Origin: Betaproteobacteria bacterium
GTDB taxonomy: Bacteria; Pseudomonadota; Gammaproteobacteria; Burkholderiales; Burkholderiaceae
Direction: 5' to 3'
Length of the DNA: 7,195 nt
Assembly: GCA_009921765.1 (NCBI GenBank)
Contig: RFXC01000213.1
Coordinates: 1 to 7,195 of the forward strand
This document shows, one piece after another, positions 1 to 6,802 of the stretch. The position numbers and the translations under genes are program-made. The notes under the pieces are model-generated. The model saw only the letters and a program-made list of their open reading frames with translations. It had not been told where the DNA came from and did not search any database. Positions within the stretch are counted from its first letter, which is position 1; each line of letters begins with the position of its first letter.

Positions 1-245
1 ACCCCGAGCACCTCCCCGCGCCCCTCGACCCGCTCCTCCGGAGTTTCAAGCAACTGGTTTTTGATATGCCCGACGATCAGCGGCAATGGCGTCAGCATTT
101 CGGCGGTCTTGCTCGCCTTGTCGCTCGCCATGAGGCTCGCGCGATAGCTTTCGCTGATCACGGTGATGGTGGCGAACAGGATCGTCGAGGCAATCAGCAC
201 TTCGACGAGCGTGAAGGCCCGACTGGTGCGTGGCGTCGTTCTCAA
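1..245 (-). CDS. gspI: GspI-like minor pseudopilin, 3' end cut by window edge
   Basis: Prepilin-type protein whose N-terminus is complete and whose C-terminus runs off the left edge; 81 residues are visible. A ten-residue basic leader (MRTTPRTSRA) is followed by the class III signal FTLVEVLIAS, with the conserved Glu at mature position 5 and a hydrophobic helix to about residue 31. The rest is polar and helical. I chose a TTG start because it shares bases with the TGA stop of the upstream pseudopilin gene (TTGA), gives a normal short leader, and has GGAG eight bases upstream. The residue before the predicted cleavage site is Ala instead of the usual Gly, which is odd. Placement right after a GspH-like gene suggests GspI, a minor pseudopilin that in known T2SSs joins GspJ and GspK in the pseudopilus tip complex. 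The visible part has no signature separating GspI from GspJ, so the prepilin call is firm and the subunit letter is inferred from order. Confidence 0.72.
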   Translation of the reverse strand, partial: MRTTPRTSRAFTLVEVLIASTILFATITVISESYRASLMASDKASKTAEMLTPLPLIVGHIKNQLLETPEERVEGRGEVLG

Positions 246-640
246 CGGCGCGACTCCAGCCAACGATTGAGGCGCAAGGTCCGCTGGCGATCGGCCTGCA
301 TCACCGACATTTCGCCGACATTGGCAAGGCCGTTGGGATTGATGTACACCTGCTGCGGCTTGTCGAAGCGCAGATGCGCAAGGGCGAGCGCGCCGCCTGG
401 CTTGCCGCCCACCGTCCACTGCAGCATGCGCTCGTTCGCGCTCAGCTCAATGTATTGCGCCTCGGCATAAGCCTTGAAGGCGAGTGAGTCGACCGTACGA
501 TCGAGCACCAGCCATTCTTCTTGGGCACGCGCCTTGTCGAGCAGCTTCGTACTGGAGGGCGCCACCAACGACACCAACAAGCCGACGATCGTGAACACGA
601 TCAGCAGCTCGACAAGGGTCATTCCGCGATGGCGTTTCAT
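242..640 (-). CDS. gspH: GspH-like minor pseudopilin (prepilin-type protein)
   Basis: A 132-residue prepilin-like protein. The start is the ATG whose last bases form the TGA stop of fcl (ATGA overlap); it gives a six-residue basic leader, MKRHRG, followed by MTLVELLIVF with Glu at mature position 5. Cleavage after Gly6 would leave a 126-residue mature protein starting with Met rather than the commoner Phe. The hydrophobic helix spans about residues 7 to 28. The C-terminal part, about residues 90 to 125, contains INPNGLANVGEMSV and then LRLN, resembling the C-terminal strands of GspH/FimT-type pseudopilins. In the known system GspH is a minor pseudopilin of the T2SS pseudopilus. Assignment to GspH rests on small size, the C-terminal pattern and position before a GspI-like gene. 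It could be another minor pseudopilin; that it is a prepilin is well supported. The stop overlaps the next start as TTGA. Confidence 0.75.
   Translation of the reverse strand: MKRHRGMTLVELLIVFTIVGLLVSLVAPSSTKLLDKARAQEEWLVLDRTVDSLAFKAYAEAQYIELSANERMLQWTVGGKPGGALALAHLRFDKPQQVYINPNGLANVGEMSVMQADRQRTLRLNRWLESRR
254..257 (-). promoter_or_regulatory. Ribosome binding site supporting the TTG start of the GspI-like gene
   Basis: The minus strand reads GGAG here, eight bases before the TTG codon. It lies inside the end of the GspH-like coding sequence. It is the clearest Shine-Dalgarno-like match I noticed at any start in the window, and it supports the choice of the non-ATG start; the other genes seem to depend more on translational coupling. 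Confidence 0.55.
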
Positions 641-1566
641 GATCTTTGTTCGCGGTACCAGTGCAGGGTTTTTCGCAGCCCCTCGGTGAGCGACGTGCGT
701 GGTGCCCACCCGAGTTCGCGGATGGGCGCGATGTCGAGAAGTTTCTGCGGGGTACCGTCGGGCATCGAGGTGTCGAAGCGGATCTCACCCCTGAAGCCCG
801 TGACCTCGGCGACGGTGCTCGCGATCTCGGCAATCGTCGCATCGGTACCGCAGCCGATGTTGATAATCTCGCCGTCATCGTACCGTTGCATCAGCATGAC
901 TGCCGCTTCGGCAAGATCATCGACAAACAGGAACTCACGACGCGGCTTGCCGCTACCCCACACCACCACCTCGGCAGCATCGCTGTCAGCCGCTGCGACG
1001 AAACGCCGCAGTAACGCAGGCAAAACATGCGATCGCTCGAGATCAAAATTATCGCCCGGACCGTAAAGGTTGGTCGGCATGGCCGCAATCGCGTTGAAGC
1101 CATACTGCGAACGATATGCTCGGCACATCTCGATGCCGGCAATCTTTGCGACGGCATAGGCCCGGTTGGTAGGCTCGAGTGGGCCTGACAGCAAGTGCTC
1201 GGGCTTCAGTGGCTGCGGAGCGAGCTTCGGATAGATGCAGCTCGAGCCCAGGTAGAGCAACTTGCGCGTGCCGTATCGATACGCGGCATCGATCACGTTT
1301 GAGGCGATGAGCAGATTATCGAGAATGAATTCGGCAGGGTGCTCGGAGTTGTCTTTGATGCCGCCTACACGACCCGCGACCAGATAGACCTGATCAGGCG
1401 AAAACTCTTTGAAAAAAGAATTGACGGCTGACTGGTCTCGCAGATCAAGTTCGTCGCGCGTGCGCAGCAGCAACTGATCGCCGAAGCCCGGCGCCAGCTG
1501 ACGAGCGATGGCGCTGCCCACGAGACCTCGATGCCCCGCAATGAAAATTCGCTCCGGACGTGTCAT
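637..1566 (-). CDS. fcl: GDP-L-fucose synthase (GDP-4-keto-6-deoxymannose epimerase/reductase)
   Basis: A 309-residue short-chain dehydrogenase/reductase of normal family length. It epimerises GDP-4-keto-6-deoxy-D-mannose at C3 and C5 and reduces it with NADPH to GDP-L-fucose in the cytoplasm. The NADP-binding start is GHRGLVGSA (residues 11 to 19). The catalytic set is visible: Ser108 and Cys110 in GSSCIYP, Tyr137 and Lys141 in AYAVAK, and His180 in ERSHVLP, each one position beyond the published E. coli Ser107, Cys109, Tyr136, Lys140 and His179. The family's PTNLYGPGDNF (residues 164 to 174) and REFLFVDDLA (210 to 219) are also present. The ATG is 25 bases after the gmd stop. It directly follows gmd, the enzyme that makes its substrate. 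Its TGA stop overlaps the ATG of the GspH-like gene, so a sugar enzyme and a secretion gene appear translationally coupled. No sign of damage. Function is very likely; its role in this operon is inference. Confidence 0.95.
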   Translation of the reverse strand: MTRPERIFIAGHRGLVGSAIARQLAPGFGDQLLLRTRDELDLRDQSAVNSFFKEFSPDQVYLVAGRVGGIKDNSEHPAEFILDNLLIASNVIDAAYRYGTRKLLYLGSSCIYPKLAPQPLKPEHLLSGPLEPTNRAYAVAKIAGIEMCRAYRSQYGFNAIAAMPTNLYGPGDNFDLERSHVLPALLRRFVAAADSDAAEVVVWGSGKPRREFLFVDDLAEAAVMLMQRYDDGEIINIGCGTDATIAEIASTVAEVTGFRGEIRFDTSMPDGTPQKLLDIAPIRELGWAPRTSLTEGLRKTLHWYREQRS

Positions 1567-1591
1567 GACTACGGGCTCACGGCTGATGGGT

Positions 1592-2683
1592 TCAGGGTTC
1601 GTGACGACGGAATACTTTGAATCCCTCGCGACGTAAATGGGCTTCGCGTCGTGCCAGTTCGAGGTCGCTCTCGACCATCTCTGATACCATCGTCTCGAAG
1701 CTGCGCTCTGGCTGCCAACCGAGCACCCGCCGCGCCTTGGATGAGTCGCCGAGTAAAGAGTCGACCTCGGTTGGGCGGAAATATCGGGGGTCGATGCGCA
1801 CCAGGGTCTTGCCCGTTGCGCGATCGACGCCCTGCTCCGTCACACCCTCACCGCGCCATTCCAACTCGAAACCGAGTAGACCCCCGGCGAGCGCCGCGAA
1901 CTCGCGTACCGTGCGTTGCACTCCGGTTGCGATCACGTAGTCGTCAGGCTCGCTCTGCTGCAACATCAGCCACTGCGCACGCGCGTAGTCGGCAGCATGT
2001 CCCCAGTCACGACGCGCATCGAGGTTGCCAAGAAAGACGCAGTCCTCGAGACCCTCGCGAATCCGTGCGAGCCCGCGTGTGATCTTGCGTGTGACGAAAG
2101 TTTCGCCGCGCACTGATGACTCGTGATTGAAAAGAATACCGCTGCAGGCGTAGAGCCCATAGGCCTCGCGGTAGTTCACGGTTATCCAGTGCGCGTAAAG
2201 TTTGGCGACGCCGTAGGGTGATCGTGGGTAAAACGGCGTGGTTTCGGTCTGCGGCACTTCGCGCACCCGACCAAACATCTCTGAGGTCGAGGCCTGATAG
2301 AACCGAGTGCGCCGCTCAAGACCCAAAATGCGTATGGCCTCGAGTAAACGCAGCGTGCCGATCGCATCGGCATTCGCTGTGTACTCGGGCATCTCGAACG
2401 ACACGGCGACGTGGCTCTGCGCCGCCAGGTTATAGATCTCGTCCGGCTGAATTTGTTGCACGATGCGGATGAGATTGGCCGAGTCAGTCATGTCGCCGTG
2501 ATGCAGATGCAAACGCGGATCAGGGTCGTGCGGATCTTCGTAGAGGTGATCGATGCGATCGGTGTTGAAGAGCGAGGTCCGGCGCTTCAGGCCGTGCACC
2601 ACGTAGCCCTGCCCGAGCAGCCACGATGCCAAGTAAGCACCGGTTTGACCCGTGATGCCGGTGATGAGAGCGGTTTTCGTCAT
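1592..2683 (-). CDS. gmd: GDP-mannose 4,6-dehydratase
   Basis: A 363-residue SDR enzyme converting GDP-D-mannose to GDP-4-keto-6-deoxy-D-mannose, the branch point for GDP-L-fucose, GDP-D-rhamnose and related sugars. The NADP motif GITGQTG is at residues 9 to 15. KRRTSLFNT, about 33 to 41, matches the RR loop at the tetramer interface of this family. [13 protein letters not shown] follows at 85 to 97. Catalytic elements are STSEMFG (132 to 138, Thr133 and Glu135) and Tyr157 with Lys161 in [14 protein letters not shown] and RDWGHAADY are also typical. One oddity is NHESSVRGE at 186 to 194, where NHESPRRGE is usual. The ATG is six bases after the glycosyltransferase stop, with no clear ribosome binding site, suggesting coupled translation. 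The fcl gene immediately downstream points to GDP-L-fucose as the product rather than rhamnose. No manB or manC gene is in view, so GDP-mannose must be supplied from elsewhere. Confidence 0.96.
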   Translation of the reverse strand: MTKTALITGITGQTGAYLASWLLGQGYVVHGLKRRTSLFNTDRIDHLYEDPHDPDPRLHLHHGDMTDSANLIRIVQQIQPDEIYNLAAQSHVAVSFEMPEYTANADAIGTLRLLEAIRILGLERRTRFYQASTSEMFGRVREVPQTETTPFYPRSPYGVAKLYAHWITVNYREAYGLYACSGILFNHESSVRGETFVTRKITRGLARIREGLEDCVFLGNLDARRDWGHAADYARAQWLMLQQSEPDDYVIATGVQRTVREFAALAGGLLGFELEWRGEGVTEQGVDRATGKTLVRIDPRYFRPTEVDSLLGDSSKARRVLGWQPERSFETMVSEMVESDLELARREAHLRREGFKVFRRHEP

Positions 2684-2689
2684 ACCGAG

Positions 2690-3922
2690 TTATGGTAGCT
2701 GATCTGTGAGTGGTCGCTGATCCGTGAGATCGCCTCCGAGCACCTGACGATACTGCTCGAGCAGGGACTCGAGCCCTCGTTCCGGCGTGTGCGAGGCCGC
2801 GTAGCGACGGCGGCCCGCGAGGCGCAGTTCCTCGGCAAGACCGGGTGAGTCCCTGAGCTGCGTGATCCGCTGCCGCAAGTGTTGCGCGTCGCCGGCCGTA
2901 AATGCGAGACCGCGCTCATCATGGCCGATCATCTCCGCCATGCCACCGAGGCGCGCGGCGATCACGGGTACCCCGAGCGCCCACGCTTCGAGGATGACCA
3001 GCGGCATTCCCTCGAACCAACGCGAAGGCACAATCTGCATGCTTGCGCCGGCAACGACCTTCAGGGCCTCGACGCGCGGCAGATTGCCCAAAAACTCGAC
3101 GGGCAAGTTGTGCTCGGTTGCGAACTGCTGACAGCGTTGTCGCAATCGACCATCACCGAGAACCTTCAGAGCTAGCCCGGCGACGCCACGCCAAGCTTCA
3201 AGCAAGGTGAGAACCCCTTTCTCTTCAGATAGACGTCCCGAGAATATGGCGTACGGCGAGGACGAGAGTCGCTGACCATCTCGTGGGATCGCAGCGGCAG
3301 GCAGGTCGATGAAGTTGGCGCGGACCGCGATCCGGTGTGCAGCGATACCGAGACTCAAGAGACGATGTCGCGCAAACTCCGTCAGCGTCAGAAAACGGCT
3401 GACCCCGTGCTGCAAGATGCGCCTCCCGTGCATGCGTCGCTGCATCAGCGCCACGGGTAGAGTCGCGAGGTGCGAGCGCCTAAAGCAGCCATGTCGTACT
3501 GCAGGCCAAATCTTCGTGCCGTCACAAGACTCGCAAACATCGCCCGCCCGATAGTGCGTCGCCGCCGCACACGAGAGACGATAGTTGTGCACGGTTTGTA
3601 CCAGCGGTAGTCCGGCTTGATGACATGCTTCGTAGGCACTCGGACTGATCAGCGGAAACAGGTTGTGCACGTGCGCAAGGTTCGGTCGCTCGCGCTCGAT
3701 GAGTGCGCCAAGCTCGCGGTGAGTACGCTGCGACCCCTGCATTTCCCAGGCCGTGGCGAGCAGGTCAAGCGGATTTGCTGCGCCGACCTCATCGACACTG
3801 CGTTCGTAGCGGACGACTTGGTGCCCTGCGCTCTCGAGTAAACGCTGTTCGGCGTCGACTACCACATCCTCGCCGCCCGGAGCCGCACGGCTGTAGCGGT
3901 TGTGGATCAGCAGGATTTTCAT
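2690..3922 (-). CDS. Glycosyltransferase, family 4 type (GT-B fold)
   Basis: A 410-residue retaining-type glycosyltransferase, probably cytoplasmic or membrane-associated, with no transmembrane segment. The N-terminal acceptor domain opens with MKILLIHNRY and contains GGEDVVV (16 to 22), HVHNLFPLISPSAYEA (84 to 99) and TVHNYRLSC (110 to 118). Four cysteines (118, 130, 133, 146) resemble a cluster seen in some GT4 proteins and might bind metal. The C-terminal nucleotide-sugar domain has FSGRLSEEKGV (227 to 237), then GDGRLR and FLGNL, and the E-x7-E motif in FEGMPLVILEAW (Glu304 and Glu312), the donor-binding signature of the family. The ATG is ten bases after the gspF stop. Proximity to gmd and fcl suggests a GDP-fucose or GDP-mannose donor, but family 4 uses many donors and the sequence does not decide this. 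The acceptor is unknown. The last ten or so residues are repetitive and unlikely to be conserved. Confidence 0.9.
   Translation of the reverse strand: MKILLIHNRYSRAAPGGEDVVVDAEQRLLESAGHQVVRYERSVDEVGAANPLDLLATAWEMQGSQRTHRELGALIERERPNLAHVHNLFPLISPSAYEACHQAGLPLVQTVHNYRLSCAAATHYRAGDVCESCDGTKIWPAVRHGCFRRSHLATLPVALMQRRMHGRRILQHGVSRFLTLTEFARHRLLSLGIAAHRIAVRANFIDLPAAAIPRDGQRLSSSPYAIFSGRLSEEKGVLTLLEAWRGVAGLALKVLGDGRLRQRCQQFATEHNLPVEFLGNLPRVEALKVVAGASMQIVPSRWFEGMPLVILEAWALGVPVIAARLGGMAEMIGHDERGLAFTAGDAQHLRQRITQLRDSPGLAEELRLAGRRRYAASHTPERGLESLLEQYRQVLGGDLTDQRPLTDQLP
2699..2728 (-). repeat. Short imperfect direct repeat at the 3' end of the glycosyltransferase gene
   Basis: Two 12-base copies (CTGATCTGTGAG and CTGATCCGTGAG on the plus strand) differ at one base and are 18 bases apart from start to start. 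They encode the LTDQRPLTDQ part of the C-terminal tail in the same frame. A slippage duplication is the simplest explanation. No regulatory role is supported. Confidence 0.6.
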
Positions 3923-3932
3923 GGCACCCGCT

Positions 3933-5144
3933 CTAGAGACCCACCTCGGTGACCGAGGTAATACTCAACATCATGATCACGACGACGCCACCTACGATCA
4001 GACCCATGATGAGGATCAGCAGCGGCTCGAGCAGCGTCGTCAATCGCAGCGCCCACGCCGAGAAAGAGTCTCGACTGCGGCGAGCGATCTCGGTGAATAC
4101 TTTGGCGAGTTCGCCACCTTCCTCACCCACCTCGAGGAGCGAAGCGTAGTAGTCGGGGAACAACCGGGTCTGCCGTAACACTTTGGAGAGTTGCTCACCG
4201 CGCTTCACTTTTTCGACGGCCGCCGTCATCTCGCGCCGCAGCGTGCCGTGGCGGATGTTACCGGTGGCAAGCGTGAGCGCTCGATCGACCGGCAGATCAG
4301 CGTCGAGCATGAGTCCAAGACCACTCGAAAACCGTATCCGCTCAACCATCGAAAGGGCATCTCGCAACCCTGGCGTGTCGAGCAGTAGCCGATCAAAAAA
4401 ATCGACGACTGCGGACGACTTGCGAAAGCGCCATACGAGATAGCCTGCCCCGGCGATCGCGATACCGACCAGCCATTGCCAGTCGCGCATGAACTCGCTG
4501 GCGCCCAGCAGTGCCGCCGTGTACCACGGCAGCTCCGTGGCGTCGGCGAAAAGACTTTCGAGGTTGGGGACGACGAAGTTGAATATGAAGAGCAACGCCA
4601 GTACGCACACGCCGGCGACCACGAACGGATAAGTTGCTGCAGAGAGCACCTTTTGCCGCAATTCGCGCTGAAAGCGCAGATCTTCGGCAAGCCCTCGGAA
4701 GACCTCGGGCAGCCGTCCGCCCGCCTCGCCGAGCGCCACCAGATTTACATACAACTTGTCAAAGACTTCGGGGTGAGCGGCGGCAGCTTCGGAGAGTTGT
4801 CGCCCACTTTTCAGGTCAGCGGAGAGCGCATTCAGCAGTCGAGACATCGCCCCGCCCTTGCCGGCACGCTGCAAGATGCCGATGGCGCGATCGATACGCA
4901 CGCCGCTGTCGAGCAACAAACTGAGTTCGGCGGTCAAAAACTCGAGATCGGCCAAGCTGACTTTGTCGCTCTCGAGTCCGAGTGCCGAGCGCCAATCTTT
5001 GTCGGCTCCGGCTTCGGCGAGACTGCTCGGCAAAATACCGCGGGCACGCAATTCGCGCATGGCCGCCGCGTTCGAGTCGGCATCGAGTGCCCCGCTGACT
5101 CGTCCGCCCGATTGGTCGAAACCCTCGTAGCGAAAAAGTGGCAT
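3933..5144 (-). CDS. gspF: Type II secretion inner-membrane platform protein GspF
   Basis: A 403-residue polytopic protein of normal GspF length, the inner-membrane platform that couples ATPase motion to pseudopilin addition. It begins MPLFRYEGFD, typical of GspF/PilC. Two repeated T2SSF cytoplasmic domains lie at about 66 to 190 and 270 to 393, each with its conserved signature: GEAGGRLPEVF (139 to 149) and GEEGGELAKVF (340 to 350). Three hydrophobic segments are visible at about 172 to 194, 224 to 239 and 371 to 393. The start is the ATG whose first base is the last base of the gspE TGA stop (TGATG); an open frame continues upstream but is only the shadow of gspE. TAG ends it ten bases before the glycosyltransferase. 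It might be PilC of a type IV pilus, but the GspG-type pseudopilin and the E-F pairing favour secretion. Confidence 0.94.
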   Translation of the reverse strand: MPLFRYEGFDQSGGRVSGALDADSNAAAMRELRARGILPSSLAEAGADKDWRSALGLESDKVSLADLEFLTAELSLLLDSGVRIDRAIGILQRAGKGGAMSRLLNALSADLKSGRQLSEAAAAHPEVFDKLYVNLVALGEAGGRLPEVFRGLAEDLRFQRELRQKVLSAATYPFVVAGVCVLALLFIFNFVVPNLESLFADATELPWYTAALLGASEFMRDWQWLVGIAIAGAGYLVWRFRKSSAVVDFFDRLLLDTPGLRDALSMVERIRFSSGLGLMLDADLPVDRALTLATGNIRHGTLRREMTAAVEKVKRGEQLSKVLRQTRLFPDYYASLLEVGEEGGELAKVFTEIARRSRDSFSAWALRLTTLLEPLLILIMGLIVGGVVVIMMLSITSVTEVGL

Positions 5145-6802
5145 CAGCCCGCCACCCGCAGAACCTCGGCCACCGTGGTGACACCGCGCAAGGCCTTGGC
5201 AAAGCCGTCTTCTACCAGCGTGCGCCAACCCTGGTCGTGCGCGTAGCGCCTGGCCTCGGCCAAAAATTCGGGCCCCTTGGGCAGGGCGCGGATGTGCTCG
5301 TCGCAGCGTAGATACTCGACCACCGCGACTCGCCCCTTGTAGCCCGTGCCACTGCAGGCATCGCAACCCCTCGCCTCGAGCAGAACGGGCGTCGCGATCG
5401 CCAGCCGATCAGCGAGTGGCTGCAAGTGCAGATCGGCGATGAGCTGTGCCGACTCCGGATGCGGCGCGGCACAATGTCGACAGAGGCGACGCGCCAGCCG
5501 TTGCCCAATAATCGAGCGCAACGCTGCATTGAGCAGGAATTCTTCGACCCCGAGATCGAGCAAGCGGGTATATGCGCTTGGTGTGTCATTGGTGTGCACC
5601 GTCGAGAACACGAGATGTCCCGTCAGCGCCGACTGCATGGCTACGCCAGCGGTTTCTTTGTCGCGGATTTCACCCACCATGATGATGTCGGGGTCTTGAC
5701 GGACGATGCTGCGCAGGCCATGCGCGAAATCGAAACCAATGGCCGGTTGTACCTGCACTTGGTTGATACCTGAGAGTTGATACTCGACCGGGTCTTCGAG
5801 CGTGACGATCTTCACTTCAGGTTTGTTGAGCTTGCTGAGAAATGTGTAGAGCGTCGTCGTCTTGCCCGAGCCCGTGGGTCCGGTCAGCAGCACCACACCA
5901 GACGTCACCGCGATATCTTCGAGCACCCAGCGCTCGATATCTTCGGACAGGCCTAATTCTTTGATGTCATAGACGAGTGCCGACTTGCGCAAAAAGCGCA
6001 GTACTGCACTTTCGCCGTCGGTGACCGGCAGCACCGAAGCGCGAATGTCGATGTCTTCACCCGCAACGCGCAGCTCGATCTTGCCGTCCTGTGGGCGACG
6101 CCGCTCGCCGATGTCCATGCCCGCCAAGATCTTGAGGCGCGTCACCACCGGCAGCACCATGTTGATGGGGACGGTGTCGACTTCATGCAGCACACCGTCG
6201 ATTCGATAGCGCACCCGTGCCGGTCCGCCCTGCGGCTCGAAGTGCAGATCGGAGGCGCCCTGACGCAGCGCGCGCGCGATCAAAGAGTTGAGCAGGTTGA
6301 CGGTGGGGGCCTCGGAAGCGAGTTCACGCAGGCGCCCTTCCTCGACGGAGTCGAGCCCGGATTCGGGACGAATGTCTTGGTAGCGCCCGAGGCGACTGCG
6401 TAGTGCGCCAAACGTTTCTTCGCTCACCATCACGAGATCGAAGGCCTTGGCCTGCTTGCGCAACCAATCGTTGACCTCGAGGTCGAGTGGCGAGCGTGTG
6501 GCGTAAATGCAATGCCCGTCATCGCTCACTCGATAGGGAATCCAGCCACGCGACACCAAGAACTCTAGCGGGAAATCATCGATCGATGCAGGTGCCTCCC
6601 ACTTTTGCGCAGCCCCGGCAGGCAACGCCTCGAAGCCGAGCAACTCGGCGTAGATACCGGGCAGAGACTCTGACGAGAGACTGCCCATGTTGACGAGGAT
6701 CTGCTCGAGCCGACCGCCGTATTTTTGCTGGTAGGTACGGGCTTTCTCGAGATCGGCCGCTTGCACGCCACTACGCGAGAGAATGTCGGCAAAGTCGATC
6801 AT
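5144..6802 (-). CDS. gspE: Type II secretion ATPase GspE
   Basis: A 552-residue hexameric AAA-like ATPase that powers pseudopilus assembly from the cytoplasmic face of the inner membrane. An N-terminal T2SSE_N/MshEN-like region (about 1 to 60, with GGRLEQILVNMG at 29 to 40) leads to a second N domain, then the PAS-like part with ASDLHFEPQ (183 to 191). Walker A is GPTGSGKT (308 to 315), the Asp box is TLEDPVEYQL (334 to 343), Walker B is DPDIIMVGEIRD (370 to 381) and the His box is TGHLVFSTVHTND (394 to 406). A zinc-type tetracysteine site is Cys441, Cys444, Cys480 and Cys483, with 35 residues between the pairs, a few more than the 29 I recall for V. cholerae EpsE. The chosen ATG overlaps the gspG stop as ATGA; a longer frame upstream would run through gspG and is rejected. 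No strong ribosome binding site, so translation probably depends on gspG. PilB is the main alternative. Confidence 0.95.
   Translation of the reverse strand: MIDFADILSRSGVQAADLEKARTYQQKYGGRLEQILVNMGSLSSESLPGIYAELLGFEALPAGAAQKWEAPASIDDFPLEFLVSRGWIPYRVSDDGHCIYATRSPLDLEVNDWLRKQAKAFDLVMVSEETFGALRSRLGRYQDIRPESGLDSVEEGRLRELASEAPTVNLLNSLIARALRQGASDLHFEPQGGPARVRYRIDGVLHEVDTVPINMVLPVVTRLKILAGMDIGERRRPQDGKIELRVAGEDIDIRASVLPVTDGESAVLRFLRKSALVYDIKELGLSEDIERWVLEDIAVTSGVVLLTGPTGSGKTTTLYTFLSKLNKPEVKIVTLEDPVEYQLSGINQVQVQPAIGFDFAHGLRSIVRQDPDIIMVGEIRDKETAGVAMQSALTGHLVFSTVHTNDTPSAYTRLLDLGVEEFLLNAALRSIIGQRLARRLCRHCAAPHPESAQLIADLHLQPLADRLAIATPVLLEARGCDACSGTGYKGRVAVVEYLRCDEHIRALPKGPEFLAEARRYAHDQGWRTLVEDGFAKALRGVTTVAEVLRVAG

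Noticed and set aside
66..470. Plus-strand open frames at the left end.
   Set aside because: They are antisense to two pseudopilin genes whose prepilin signals and overlapping junctions fit the minus strand.
1567..1591. The 25-base gmd/fcl gap as a promoter or terminator.
   Set aside because: It is too short for a promoter with usual spacing and contains no convincing hairpin or T tract.
3923..3940. The palindrome TCTAGA at the gspF stop as a possible operator or recombination scar.
   Set aside because: Six-base palindromes are frequent by chance, there is no flanking symmetry, and no target-site duplication was seen at the ends of the sugar cassette.
4476..5246. A 256-codon open frame on the plus strand opposite gspF and the end of gspE.
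   Set aside because: It is the antisense shadow of well-supported genes in GC-rich DNA, its product shows no recognisable domain, and it crosses the gspE/gspF junction.
5145..5366. A 74-codon upstream extension of the gspF frame.
   Set aside because: It is within the gspE coding sequence; MPLFRYEGFD at 5144 is the standard GspF start.
6620..6802. Possible c-di-GMP binding by the N-terminal MshEN-like region of GspE.
   Set aside because: The RLGxx(L/V)(L/V)xxG...Q motif is degenerate (RLE in place of RLG, no terminal Gln), and I could not see a good second copy. Binding is not supported.
3933..6802. Reading gspE and gspF as type IV pilus pilB and pilC.
   Set aside because: The upstream pseudopilin has the GspG calcium-loop type C-terminus, and GspH/I-like genes follow, so secretion is the better reading, though pilus-like systems share these families.
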